Below are positions 1-8,553 of a stretch of DNA of 64,000 nucleotides, one piece after another. Every line of letters starts with the position of its first letter. The first letter of the stretch is position 1. The position numbers were made by a program, and so were the translations under genes. The DNA is from Lachnospiraceae bacterium (lineage in GTDB: Bacteria; Bacillota; Clostridia; Lachnospirales; Lachnospiraceae): positions 1 to 64,000 of the forward strand of contig JAFPWO010000022.1 in assembly GCA_017394885.1 (NCBI GenBank), in the 5' to 3' direction. The notes beneath the pieces are model-generated. The model saw nothing but the letters and a program-made list of their open reading frames with translations, was not told the DNA's origin and searched no databases.

Positions 1-411
<411 letters not shown>

Positions 412-434
412 TTATGATGAATAAATATTGTTTT

Positions 435-1079
435 CTAATTGATCACTTTGACCATACTGTAGCGGATGACCGTGCCGCGGTAGGTATATCCCTTCTGGAA
501 CTCTTCGACGATCAGATTCTCGTCTTCCATCTCTTCCGATTCCTCGTGCATCACGGCGAAGTGCAGATTCTGGTCAAAGGGTTTTCCCAGGGCTTCGATC
601 GGCTTTACGTCGAGTTCCTCAAACATCTTCTGAATCTGTTTGTAGACCCGGTCCATCCCGGCGGCAAAGGGTTCTTCCTTCTGCTCATCGCTTAAGCCGC
701 CGAGCCCTCTTTCAAAACTGTCCACGATCGGAAGCAGTTTTTCCAGCACGCTGCGGGCGCCGACCTCGAACTGCGCGGCTTTTTCTTTCTCGCTGCGCTT
801 GCGGAAATTGTCAAACTCCGCGAGCTGGCGCTGGATGCGGTCGTTGGCTTCGTCGAGCTTTTCTTCCGCTGCCTTCAGTTTCTTTTCGCTTTCCTTCAGC
901 GCCTTGTCGCTGCGGCCGAACAGCCCCTTCCGGCTGCTCTTTTCTTCCTCCGGCGCCGCTTCCGCTTCGGCTTCCTGCTCCGGCGCTTCCGCCTCGCTTT
1001 TCGGCTCTGCTTCGGCTGCCTCCGGCATTTCCGTCATCTCTTCCGGATTCACTTCTTCTTTTTTTACTTCTTCTGTCAA
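435..1079 (-). CDS. grpE: Nucleotide exchange factor GrpE
   Basis: This 214-residue protein releases ADP from DnaK. Its first 60 or so residues are very rich in Glu, Ala and Pro. A long predicted coiled coil follows (roughly residues 62-110, many Lys and Glu), then the GrpE core with [12 protein letters not shown] and the C-terminal beta domain ending in [15 protein letters not shown], which matches the family signature. The acidic head is longer than in E. coli GrpE but common in Firmicutes. It lies 3 bp downstream of hrcA and upstream of dnaK, so it should be controlled by HrcA through the CIRCE site. Confidence 0.97.
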   Translation of the reverse strand: MTEEVKKEEVNPEEMTEMPEAAEAEPKSEAEAPEQEAEAEAAPEEEKSSRKGLFGRSDKALKESEKKLKAAEEKLDEANDRIQRQLAEFDNFRKRSEKEKAAQFEVGARSVLEKLLPIVDSFERGLGGLSDEQKEEPFAAGMDRVYKQIQKMFEELDVKPIEALGKPFDQNLHFAVMHEESEEMEDENLIVEEFQKGYTYRGTVIRYSMVKVIN

Positions 1080-1082
1080 GGC

Positions 1083-2147
1083 CTATTCCTCCGACTTCTT
1101 AAATATCCCGTCCAGCTGATGCATCGTACCTTTCAGGGTATCCACGACTTTCTGATAATTCATCCGCTTTGGCCCGATGATCCCGATCTTGCCTTGCACG
1201 CCGTCTCCGAGCTCATAGGTCGCGGTCACCACGCTGCAGTCTTTCATGGAATCTACCGGGACTTCGTCGCCGATATAGACCCGGATATCCTGATGGCTCT
1301 CGCTGTCATTGGAGATCTCTCCGATCGCACTGCCCAGCTCCTTCTTTTCTTCCAGCGTACTGATCAGCTCGCTGGCCTTATCGCCGCCCGTCAGCTCCGG
1401 ATAGCGGAAAATATTGGTGGCGCCGCTGGTGTAGATCGGATAGGAGTCCTCTTTGGCAAAGGTGTCGGCTACCGCATCAAGAACCTTTTCGATGACCCCG
1501 ATATGGCCGCCGGCCTCTTCCTTCAGCTGAGAGATCAGTCCCAGATTAATCTCCTCGAGGCTTAAGCCGTTCAGCCGGTTGTTCAGCATGAAATTGAGGT
1601 TCAGCAGCGTCTCCTGGGACAGCTCTTCATCGATCTCGAGAATATTGTTCTTCACGATATTCCCGCCCAGGACGACGACTGCCAGGATCTTCCGGTCTTC
1701 CATGGCGGAAAGCTGCAGGAATTTCAGCTTGTTCCGGCGGCTGTGCGGGCCGGTCACCATGGTCGTGTAATTGGTGTTGGCTGCCAGGATCTGCGCCATC
1801 TTGAGCAGCAGTTCTTCGACCCGGTCGATCCGTTTGGTCAGCAGCTCCTGCATCGGGGCGGCCGGAAGCTGCAGATCTTTCCGCGGATCGGATTCCGCGC
1901 GTTCCGCAAGCATTCTGTCCACGTAAAACCGATAGCCCTTATCGGTGGGGACCCGCCCTGCCGAAGTATGCGGCTGGACGATATATCCGAGCTCTTCCAG
2001 GTCAGCCATCTCGTTCCGGATGGTCGCCGGAGAGAAATTCAGCGCATCCATCTTGGAGATGGTGCGCGATCCGACCGGTTCTCCCGTTTCCTGATAGTTC
2101 TGAATGATCGCGTAGAGGATCTTTTGTTTTCTTTCATCCAGTTCCAT
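1083..2147 (-). CDS. hrcA: Heat-inducible transcription repressor HrcA
   Basis: This 354-residue repressor binds CIRCE operators and shuts off class I heat-shock genes when GroE is free. The N-terminal winged helix-turn-helix (about residues 1-75) contains the typical GEPVGSRTISK and SPATIRNEMADLEELGYI segments. The rest is the GAF-like dimerisation region, ending in MNYQKVVDTL as in other HrcA proteins. It is the first gene of the operon and is preceded by a perfect CIRCE element, so it represses itself. Length and motifs are standard. Confidence 0.97.
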   Translation of the reverse strand: MELDERKQKILYAIIQNYQETGEPVGSRTISKMDALNFSPATIRNEMADLEELGYIVQPHTSAGRVPTDKGYRFYVDRMLAERAESDPRKDLQLPAAPMQELLTKRIDRVEELLLKMAQILAANTNYTTMVTGPHSRRNKLKFLQLSAMEDRKILAVVVLGGNIVKNNILEIDEELSQETLLNLNFMLNNRLNGLSLEEINLGLISQLKEEAGGHIGVIEKVLDAVADTFAKEDSYPIYTSGATNIFRYPELTGGDKASELISTLEEKKELGSAIGEISNDSESHQDIRVYIGDEVPVDSMKDCSVVTATYELGDGVQGKIGIIGPKRMNYQKVVDTLKGTMHQLDGIFKKSEE

Positions 2148-2168
2148 AATGGCTTTCCTTTCAGGCTG

Positions 2169-2195
2169 TTAGCACTCAAACGGTTAGAGTGCTAA
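2169..2195 (-). promoter_or_regulatory. CIRCE operator of the hrcA operon
   Basis: The sequence is TTAGCACTC, nine bases, then GAGTGCTAA: a perfect match to the CIRCE consensus inverted repeat. It lies between the -10 box and the hrcA start, where bound HrcA would block transcription. Confidence 0.97.
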
Positions 2196-2206
2196 CATCT
2201 GTCCTA

Positions 2207-2235
2207 AAGATATCACCCTGCCGGTTTCTTGTCAA
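2207..2235 (-). promoter_or_regulatory. Promoter of hrcA-grpE-dnaK
   Basis: On the minus strand a consensus TTGACA (2230-2235) is followed after 17 bp by TATCTT (2207-2212). The expected start of transcription, near 2200, lies just upstream of the CIRCE element. It fits the vegetative sigma factor. Confidence 0.85.
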
Positions 2236-2289
2236 CTGTTTTTTCAGGAAAAAATGTGAAGAGTTTGTGATTTCTGCGCTTTTTATCAG

Positions 2290-2322
2290 AAAATAAAAAG
2301 ACGGCGATGCAGCGCATCGCCG
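2290..2322 (-). terminator. Rho-independent terminator after the amidase genes
   Basis: A 9-bp perfect stem (CGGCGATGC pairing with GCATCGCCG) with a 3-base loop is followed on the minus strand by TCTTTTTATTTT. It sits just after the stop codon of the 2340-3572 gene and separates the sepF-lspA-amidase unit from the heat-shock operon. Confidence 0.85.
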
Positions 2323-2339
2323 TGAAGAATTTCGTAAAA

Positions 2340-3572
2340 CTAATCCTGTATTCCGAAGTACCGATCCAGGCCGTCCGCCATGCCGGAAACGAGTTTTGCC
2401 TGATAGGAAGCATCCAGAAGCTTTGCTTCATCTTCCGCATTGGACAGGAAGCCCATCTCGATAAGGACAGTAGGTACCTTGCCCCAGTTCAGGCCGCACA
2501 TATCGTCGCGCTGGTCGACGCCGTTGTTTTTGGCGCCGGTCGCCGCGGTCATGGTCTGAAGCAGCGTGGACGCCAGATGATAGCATTCCGGATAGAGAGA
2601 GGTATCGTACGGATTCCACTGCGTCTTGCAGAGGATGCTGATCCCGTTGTAATCCGGACTGGCCGAATTGTCGCAGTGAAGCCGCAGAAAAGCGTCGGCG
2701 CCGGCATTGTTGGCGATCTGCGCCCGCTCGATATTGCTGATGTTTACGTCATTCGAAGTCCGTGTCATGATTACACGGTATCCCCGACTTTCGAGTTCGG
2801 CCCGCAGCTGCTGCGCGATGATCAGGACCAGCGCGTACTCCGGCGTTCCGGTATTGACGCCCTGCGTACCAGCGCTGACCTTCGGCTTGGTCTGCGTGGC
2901 GCCCGGGCCGATCGGTTCTTCTTCCAGATTCGCCTGGGCCTGATGCCCCGGATCCAGACAGATCAGATATTGCGCGCGGACGCCGCTCTCCTGTCCTGCC
3001 GTGGTTTCCTCTGTCGATGGAGGTTCGGCCTGCGTTTCGCTTTCCGCTTCAGATGACGTTTCAGAGGATGTTTCCTCCGGAACGGCCGGTGTTTCCGTGC
3101 TTTCTGTCAGCGCGGCGGACGTGTTTTCTGTAGGTGCGGCAGAAGTGCTTTCCGGCCGGGAAGCGGTTTCCGTCGGCGGCGCTTCCGTTTCCGCAGGCGT
3201 TTCTGCCTCCGTACTCTCCGGCGGTGTTTCCGGGATGCTTTCCGCCGCCGGCTGCGTCTCTTCTTCTGTCGGTTCGGTTTCCGAAGTGCTTTCTGTCTCC
3301 GTTTCCGAAGCGCTATCGCTTTCCGTAGGTTCTTCCGATGATTCCGTCTGTGGCGGAATGGTTTCTTTTTCGCTTTCCTGCGCTTCCACGGTCAGGCGGG
3401 GAAGCTCGATATAATTTCCGGGGAGCGTAGCCTCTTTGGCGGTTTCGGGAGCGGTTTCCTTTTCCTGCTCCGTGTCGGTGCTTCCGTTTGAGGCCGGGTT
3501 CCGGCCGCAGGCCGAAGCCAGCAATGCAAGGCAGAGAACAGCCGCTGTCAGTATATTTCGTCTGCGCATCAT
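2340..3572 (-). CDS. Lipoprotein N-acetylmuramoyl-L-alanine amidase (Amidase_3)
   Basis: This 410-residue protein probably cleaves the amide bond between muramic acid and the stem peptide outside the membrane. A lipobox (LLASAC, Cys 22) marks it as a lipoprotein. Residues about 25-190 are a low-complexity Ser/Thr/Glu/Pro spacer, probably crossing the wall. The catalytic domain (about 195-410) has the zinc-site elements DPGH, a Glu in TPEYALV, RLHCDN, and the catalytic Glu in LIEMGFLSN. It lies 8 bp after a paralogue (3581-4564) and near lspA, which should process both. The variant DPGHQAQ replaces the usual DPGHGG. The substrate is inferred. Confidence 0.85.
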   Translation of the reverse strand: MMRRRNILTAAVLCLALLASACGRNPASNGSTDTEQEKETAPETAKEATLPGNYIELPRLTVEAQESEKETIPPQTESSEEPTESDSASETETESTSETEPTEEETQPAAESIPETPPESTEAETPAETEAPPTETASRPESTSAAPTENTSAALTESTETPAVPEETSSETSSEAESETQAEPPSTEETTAGQESGVRAQYLICLDPGHQAQANLEEEPIGPGATQTKPKVSAGTQGVNTGTPEYALVLIIAQQLRAELESRGYRVIMTRTSNDVNISNIERAQIANNAGADAFLRLHCDNSASPDYNGISILCKTQWNPYDTSLYPECYHLASTLLQTMTAATGAKNNGVDQRDDMCGLNWGKVPTVLIEMGFLSNAEDEAKLLDASYQAKLVSGMADGLDRYFGIQD

Positions 3573-3580
3573 CCGCCTCG

Positions 3581-4564
3581 CTATCTCTGAATCCCGAAAT
3601 ATGCATCGAGCCCGTTGGCGATGCCTTCGGCCAGCAGATCCTGATACGCATCATCCACCAGTTTCTGATCTTCCTCGGGATTGGTCATAAAGCCCATCTC
3701 CACCAGCGCCGTCGGAACCTCGCACCAGTTGATCCCGGTCATGGAATCCGTTTCCTGAACGCCCATGTTTTTGGCGCCGGTCGTATTGCACATTTCGTCC
3801 ACGATCGTCTGGCACAGGCGGTAGTATTCGTCGTGAGACGCGCCGTTCCAGGGATTATTGCGCGTCTGGCACATCGCGAGGATCCCGTTTATTTCGGTAT
3901 TGTCCACGCCGTTGCAGTGGATGCGGACGAAGGCGTCCACGCCGGCTTCATTGGCCATCTGCGCCCGTTCCGCATTGCTGATGTCGACGTCATGCGTGGT
4001 GCGGGTCATGATGACCTTATATCCGCGCTCTTCGAGAATCTTCTGCAGTTTAAGCGCCACCTGCAGGTTGACCACATATTCCGCCACACCGGTCGTACGT
4101 CCCTGGGTACCGGAGGTTACCTTGACCTTGGTTTCCGAGGAACCCGGTCCGATCGGCTCCGGATCGGAATTGGCCTGTCCCTGATGCCCCGCGTCGATGC
4201 AGATGAGCTTCCCGCTGACAACCGGGCTTGTGGAAGGTTCCGTCGGCTCCGTGGGTGTTTCCGTTGCGGGTTCTGTCACGGATTCTTCCGGCGTTTCGGA
4301 AGCCGGCGGCAGACTTTCTGTTTCTTCCGTGGAAAGCGGCTCTTCGCTGCCCGGTTCCGAGGCTGATTCCGTTGGATTCGGCTTCACGGAAGGCCCGATC
4401 CAGGGCAGGGTCTCAAAGCCGGACGACGAAGGATTCTGCGTGTTTTCGGCTTCCGTTTCGGAACCGGATGCGGCAGAGTCCGTGGGAACCGTATTGCCGC
4501 AGGCAGCCAGAAGCAGGGATAATGCCAGCAGCCAGGAAACAGGTTGAAGTAGTTTTTTATTCAT
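3581..4564 (-). CDS. Lipoprotein N-acetylmuramoyl-L-alanine amidase (Amidase_3), paralogue
   Basis: This 327-residue protein is a shorter sister of the next gene. It has a lipobox LLAAC with Cys 22, a Ser/Glu/Pro/Thr-rich spacer to about residue 115, and an Amidase_3 domain carrying DAGHQGQ, TRTTHDVDISNAERAQ, RIHCNG and LVEMGFMTN. Those carry the expected zinc ligands and catalytic Glu. Its start overlaps the end of the upstream pseudouridine synthase gene by 4 bp (ATGA), so the two are translationally coupled. The two amidases probably arose by tandem duplication; their domains are clearly alike while the spacers differ in length and composition. Confidence 0.85.
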   Translation of the reverse strand: MNKKLLQPVSWLLALSLLLAACGNTVPTDSAASGSETEAENTQNPSSSGFETLPWIGPSVKPNPTESASEPGSEEPLSTEETESLPPASETPEESVTEPATETPTEPTEPSTSPVVSGKLICIDAGHQGQANSDPEPIGPGSSETKVKVTSGTQGRTTGVAEYVVNLQVALKLQKILEERGYKVIMTRTTHDVDISNAERAQMANEAGVDAFVRIHCNGVDNTEINGILAMCQTRNNPWNGASHDEYYRLCQTIVDEMCNTTGAKNMGVQETDSMTGINWCEVPTALVEMGFMTNPEEDQKLVDDAYQDLLAEGIANGLDAYFGIQR

Positions 4565-5481
4565 GTTGCATTCGACTCCCGATTCAGTTTCTCGAGCATT
4601 TCCCGGAAATAAGCGGGCAGCCCGGAATCAAATTCCATATATTCTCCGGTGCGGGGATGAATCAGCCCCAGCGTCTTCGCATGCAGGCACTGTCCTTCCC
4701 ATCCTTTGAGGGCAGGGCCGCCGTACAGCGCGTCGCCGGCCAGCGGATGCCCGATCGAAGCCATATGGACCCGGATCTGGTGGGTGCGGCCGGTCTCCAG
4801 CCGGCATTCCACCCAGGTATATTTATCAAAAGTATTCAAAACGTGGATATGGGTCACGGCCGGCTTGCCCTCGGGATCGACCGCCATGCGCAGCCGGTTC
4901 TTCCGGTCCCGGCCGATCGGGGCGTCCACGGTCCTGTCTTCGGTGATCCGCCCGGCCGCCAGCGCCTGGTAGCGGCGCATGATGGTATGGGCTTTGAGCT
5001 GATTAGATACCGCGGCGTGGGCCTGATCGTTCTTGCAGATGACCAGCAGCCCGGTGGTATCCTTGTCGATCCGGTGGACGATTCCCGGCCGAAGGATCCC
5101 GTTGATTCCGGAAAGCGAGTCTCCGCAGTGATACAGCAGCGCGTTGACCAACGTCCCGGTAGCATGGCCGGCCGCCGGATGGACTACCATTCCCTTCGGC
5201 TTGTTGACGATCAGAATGTCTTCGTCCTCATAGACGATGTCCAGCGGGATATCTTCCGCCGGTACGCGGAGCGGCTCCGGATCCGGCAGGTCGATCTCAA
5301 TCGTTTCCTCGCCGTCAAGGCGGTAGCTGCTTTTCCGTATCTTCCCGTCCACGCGGACAGAGCCGCCTGCGATCAGTTTTTGGATATAGGCGCGGGAATA
5401 CCCCTCCAGACACTCGGAGAGGTATACATCAAGCCGTTTGCCGCTGTCCGGCAGTTCAGTTGTCAGAGAAATTGTATTCAT
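4561..5481 (-). CDS. RluD-family 23S rRNA pseudouridine synthase
   Basis: This 306-residue enzyme isomerises uridines in RNA, most likely in 23S rRNA. An S4 RNA-binding domain occupies about residues 14-70 (GKRLDVYLSE onwards). The catalytic domain contains the RluA/RluD signature HRIDKDTTGLLV with the catalytic Asp, and a late GRTHQIRVHMASIGHPLAGD motif. It overlaps lspA by 4 bp upstream and the amidase gene by 4 bp downstream. The lspA-rluD pairing is classic in Firmicutes. Which uridines it modifies cannot be told from the sequence. Confidence 0.93.
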   Translation of the reverse strand: MNTISLTTELPDSGKRLDVYLSECLEGYSRAYIQKLIAGGSVRVDGKIRKSSYRLDGEETIEIDLPDPEPLRVPAEDIPLDIVYEDEDILIVNKPKGMVVHPAAGHATGTLVNALLYHCGDSLSGINGILRPGIVHRIDKDTTGLLVICKNDQAHAAVSNQLKAHTIMRRYQALAAGRITEDRTVDAPIGRDRKNRLRMAVDPEGKPAVTHIHVLNTFDKYTWVECRLETGRTHQIRVHMASIGHPLAGDALYGGPALKGWEGQCLHAKTLGLIHPRTGEYMEFDSGLPAYFREMLEKLNRESNAT

Positions 5482-5987
5482 AAATGGATCTGCTTCAGAT
5501 CATTATCCTTGTACACAAAGATAAAAAGGATCATCAGCACGACGGCAGTCCAGGTCACGAAGCAGTCGGCCAGGTTAAAGACCGGAAAGTTCATAAATTC
5601 CAGATTCAGGTAGTCGATCACATAGCCCAGCCGGATGCGGTCGATCAGATTGCCCACCGCGCCGGAAAAAATCAGGACCGCGCCGGCGCTCAGCGGGAAA
5701 AAGCGCTTTTTCTCGGGAATCGCGTGATACAGGAGGATCAGGGCGATCAGGATGAAAGCGGTCAGCAGAATAAAGATCACTCTGCCGTTCTGGAACATGC
5801 CGAAGGCCATGCCCGCGTTTTCCACATAGCTGAGGCCGAGGATCCCGGGAATGAGGCTTTCGGCGGGTTTTCCTTTTAAACGTGCCTCCATAAGAACCTT
5901 CAGGCGCTGATCCATAAAGATCAGCGCCGCGGTCCAGACGAGTCCCATGATGTAGTATAAAAAGGAATGTTTCTGACGAAATTTCAT
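5478..5987 (-). CDS. lspA: Lipoprotein signal peptidase II
   Basis: LspA cuts the signal peptide of lipoproteins within the membrane. The protein has four predicted membrane helices and both catalytic aspartate motifs: GNLIDRIRLGYVIDYL and FNLADCFV. I chose the ATG at 5987 (169 residues); a longer reading to 6026 would overlap sepF and add a hydrophilic stretch untypical of the family. The gene begins 4 bp after sepF and overlaps the next gene by 4 bp. Two of its likely substrates, the amidase lipoproteins, are encoded just downstream. Confidence 0.95.
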   Translation of the reverse strand: MKFRQKHSFLYYIMGLVWTAALIFMDQRLKVLMEARLKGKPAESLIPGILGLSYVENAGMAFGMFQNGRVIFILLTAFILIALILLYHAIPEKKRFFPLSAGAVLIFSGAVGNLIDRIRLGYVIDYLNLEFMNFPVFNLADCFVTWTAVVLMILFIFVYKDNDLKQIHL

Positions 5988-5991
5988 CGGA

Positions 5992-6543
5992 TCAGTTGGC
6001 TTTGGCCTTTCCTGACGCCGCGGCATTCAGAACGGTCTGAAAGTCGCCGGAAAGTTCGATCTGGCTCGGCGTCACAATAAAGATATAGCTGGAGATCTTC
6101 TGAAGGTTGCCGTCGATGGAATAGCAGGAGCCGGAAGCGAAATCGATGATACGCTGGGCCAGATCCACCTGGACGCCTTCCATATTGATCACGACGACGC
6201 GGCCGCTCAGCAGCAGGTCGCAGACGTCCCTGGCGTCTTCCATACTGGTCGGACGGATCATGCTGACTTCCATGACCGCACGGGTCGAAGGCCGCATATT
6301 GACGACGCTGCTGCGGCGGGCGACGTTGGAACGGACCGGGCGTACCGGTTCTGCGGATTCTTCCGGTTCCGGGGCAGCAGCAGCCGCGGCACGGGCGCTT
6401 CTGCGGCTCTGGCGGACCGGGATCTCCGGCTCTTCCTCTTCTTCCGGTTCCGGCTCGGTAAAGAGCTCTTCCTCTTCTTCGCTTATATCATCGTCGTCGT
6501 ATAACTTCATTGAGTTCAGGAACTTGTCAATAATGCTGGCCAT
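5992..6543 (-). CDS. sepF: Cell division protein SepF
   Basis: SepF tethers FtsZ to the membrane and polymerises into rings. The 183-residue protein has an N-terminal amphipathic helix (MASIIDKFLNSMKL), an acidic and Arg/Ala-rich linker to about residue 85, and the SepF core with the DARDVCDLLLSGRVVVINMEG segment, closing with a FIVTPSQIELSG strand. It heads a minus-strand unit with lspA and shares the neighbourhood with RodA, MreC and MinD genes. No anomalies apart from a rather long linker. Confidence 0.93.
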   Translation of the reverse strand: MASIIDKFLNSMKLYDDDDISEEEEELFTEPEPEEEEEPEIPVRQSRRSARAAAAAAPEPEESAEPVRPVRSNVARRSSVVNMRPSTRAVMEVSMIRPTSMEDARDVCDLLLSGRVVVINMEGVQVDLAQRIIDFASGSCYSIDGNLQKISSYIFIVTPSQIELSGDFQTVLNAAASGKAKAN

Positions 6544-6577
6544 TTGTTATCCCCCCCATATGTTGCATACTTCATTT

Positions 6578-6606
6578 ATTATTATATTTTTCAGGATCGT
6601 TGTCAA
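6578..6606 (-). promoter_or_regulatory. Promoter of the sepF-lspA-amidase unit
   Basis: A consensus TTGACA on the minus strand (6601-6606) is followed by an A/T-rich -10 region with overlapping candidates (TAATAA or AATAAT at 16-17 bp). It ends about 35 bp before the sepF start. The exact -10 is uncertain. Confidence 0.65.
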
Positions 6607-6617
6607 GCGGAAATCGG

Positions 6618-8024
6618 TCAGTTGAGGACCTGCCCTTCCTTGTAACGGTCCGCATTCAGCAGGATGGTATCGTAGGTCGAAAGACCGCCTTTCAGGTTGG
6701 TGCTGACCAGGAAATACTCCGCATCTTCATCCAGGATCTCAATCGGGCAAAAGTGCGTATACCCCGTATTGATCAGATAAACACCGTTCAGGAAGGCATT
6801 GAGACGTACGGTAAAGCGCTCCGAAGAATCCGTGGCCGCCAGCACCGTGCCCTCCGGCACTTCGCTGCGGCTGACATAACAGTAGTTGTCGTCCCGGTAA
6901 TAGACCGTAGGATCGATCAGCTGGGCCGACGCGACCTGGCCGCTGTAGGATTCCGCCAGGAACTTCCCGTTCACTTCCGGATCATCGATTTCATATTCGC
7001 GCGGGATCAGATAGAAAGACTCCGTAACAAGGGCGCTGCGCGGGATCTTGTACCCGGACTGCGCATTCTGATCGATGCGGATCTCCGTATATCGTTCGGA
7101 GGCGAAACGGATCAGGAAACGGCTCAGACTGATCTGCAGGAGGTAGCTGCCGTCCGCGCCGGTCAGGACCATGCACGGCGCCGTCTGGGAGATCCCGTTT
7201 TTGATGAAAGAAAAACGTACGCTGGAGAGCGCTCCGTAAAAAGCTGCTTCCTGCGCGGTCAGCGGAACGATCAGCTGCCAGTTCTCCGACTCCACCAGCT
7301 TATACAGGAAATCGCCGCTCGTCACGAGAGAAGCCGTGTTTTCTCTTTTGTACTTATCTCCGGTAAAATCGTCCGCCTTTAAGGAGGAGGCGCGTACGTC
7401 CTCGTAGCCGTCCCGGTAATACAGGACAAGGCCGGTATTGCCGGCGCGCAGCACATGGAAGAATTCGGAATAGGCCAGGGAATCTTCCAGCGCCGCCAGG
7501 GAAGCCGTCCCGATATTGTTCTGGAAATAGGTAGAGATCGCCAGTTTTTCTTCGTAAATGGATGAGGTCTTGCCGATATTGTACAGGACGCTGAGATTCT
7601 TCAGCTTGGCTTTCAGGGCAAGCAGGTCTTCTTTCCCGAGTGCCTGCTGGGAGGCGGATTCCCGGATCGTATCGCTGTAGGAACCGATCTCATCCACCGA
7701 AACCACCGGCATGCCGATCCGGACATGGCCGCTGGAAGCCGCGTACATATCCACATTCCCGGCCCAGTCCGAAAGGAAGGTCTCTTCATCCCGCAGGATC
7801 AGTGCGGTATAGACCTTACTTTCCGTAAGGCTTTCCGGCATGCCGACCGTAAAGCTGGAGTAAGTCTGCCGGGTGGCGTAGCGGATCAGAAAGACCGCCA
7901 GATATAAAAAGATAAAGAGGAAAACGATCAGGCCGATATTGACCGTAATATTGCGACGAAAAGGAAGGATCCTGGCTCCTTCCTTTTTGCTGCTCTTCGG
8001 TTTTCTGACACGATCGTCTTCCAC
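6618..8024 (-). CDS. HlyD-like membrane adaptor protein of unknown partner
   Basis: This 468-residue protein has a basic N-terminus, one membrane helix (about residues 28-48) and a large extracellular part. The segment GNVDMYAASSGHVRIGMPVVSVDEIGSY resembles the biotinyl-lipoyl half of HlyD-type adaptors, and a second half follows a helical region (about 120-190). Similar proteins next to sepF are common in Lachnospiraceae, which suggests a cell-envelope or division role rather than a dedicated secretion system: no ABC or MFS exporter gene lies beside it. The function is inferred only from domain similarity. Confidence 0.65.
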   Translation of the reverse strand: MEDDRVRKPKSSKKEGARILPFRRNITVNIGLIVFLFIFLYLAVFLIRYATRQTYSSFTVGMPESLTESKVYTALILRDEETFLSDWAGNVDMYAASSGHVRIGMPVVSVDEIGSYSDTIRESASQQALGKEDLLALKAKLKNLSVLYNIGKTSSIYEEKLAISTYFQNNIGTASLAALEDSLAYSEFFHVLRAGNTGLVLYYRDGYEDVRASSLKADDFTGDKYKRENTASLVTSGDFLYKLVESENWQLIVPLTAQEAAFYGALSSVRFSFIKNGISQTAPCMVLTGADGSYLLQISLSRFLIRFASERYTEIRIDQNAQSGYKIPRSALVTESFYLIPREYEIDDPEVNGKFLAESYSGQVASAQLIDPTVYYRDDNYCYVSRSEVPEGTVLAATDSSERFTVRLNAFLNGVYLINTGYTHFCPIEILDEDAEYFLVSTNLKGGLSTYDTILLNADRYKEGQVLN

Positions 8025-8039
8025 CTGATTGCTCCGTCT

Positions 8040-8462
8040 TTACAGGGCCTGCGTTACCAGAGGCCTGGTGCTTTCTGTCATTTCGTCATAGTTGATGGAA
8101 ACGCTGACGACCAGCTTCACATAGAATTTTTCGCTGATCACATCGAGCGCCTTTAATGCGGTCTCAAGCGACTGCGCGTCGCTGATGTCGGCGAGCGTCA
8201 TAAAGCTATCAAGGAAGATCACTTCGATATCATGATCCTGCGAAATCACGCCGCACAAAAAGCCGAGGAAGCCGTCGATCGAGGAGATCGGGAAATCGGA
8301 AACATTGATCAGACGGATCTTTCTGTCCAGTTCGAACATATGCTTCGTATGCTTATCCAGATAGACGACTGTTCCGTGTGCGTTGCTCATGGCTTCGTTC
8401 GCCATGGCAAGCAGCCGTTTTGTTTTCCCTTTGCCTCTTGTGCCGGCAATAATTTCAATCAT
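8040..8462 (-). CDS. Small P-loop protein of unknown function
   Basis: This 140-residue protein starts with a clear Walker A motif (GTRGKGKTK, residues 7-15) and has a Walker B-like strand IEVIFLDSF near residue 85. It is too short for a full motor ATPase and lacks recognisable accessory domains. Homologues in Clostridia are often labelled twitching-motility or PilT-like, but nothing here indicates pili. It has its own likely promoter and sits between rodA and the HlyD-like gene. A regulatory or assembly role near the division genes is possible; I do not assign a function. Confidence 0.6.
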   Translation of the reverse strand: MIEIIAGTRGKGKTKRLLAMANEAMSNAHGTVVYLDKHTKHMFELDRKIRLINVSDFPISSIDGFLGFLCGVISQDHDIEVIFLDSFMTLADISDAQSLETALKALDVISEKFYVKLVVSVSINYDEMTESTRPLVTQAL

Positions 8463-8510
8463 GACCGAATCCTCCTGTAGTGGTCTGCGATGCAGGAATT
8501 ATCTGCGTAT

Positions 8511-8539
8511 ATTATAGAGTAAGCCCTGAAAAAACACAA
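8511..8539 (-). promoter_or_regulatory. Promoter of the small P-loop gene
   Basis: Minus-strand TTGTGT (8534-8539), 17 bp, then a perfect TATAAT (8511-8516), about 50 bp before the start of the 8040-8462 gene. Confidence 0.6.
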
Positions 8540-8553
8540 GTATAAAAAGTATA

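Noticed and set aside
3000..3420. Plus-strand coding sequence opposite the amidase spacer
   Set aside because: Long open frames exist on the other strand, but the products are low-complexity Ser/Val or Phe/Pro strings mirrored from the Ser/Thr/Glu codons; they lack a ribosome site and family motifs.
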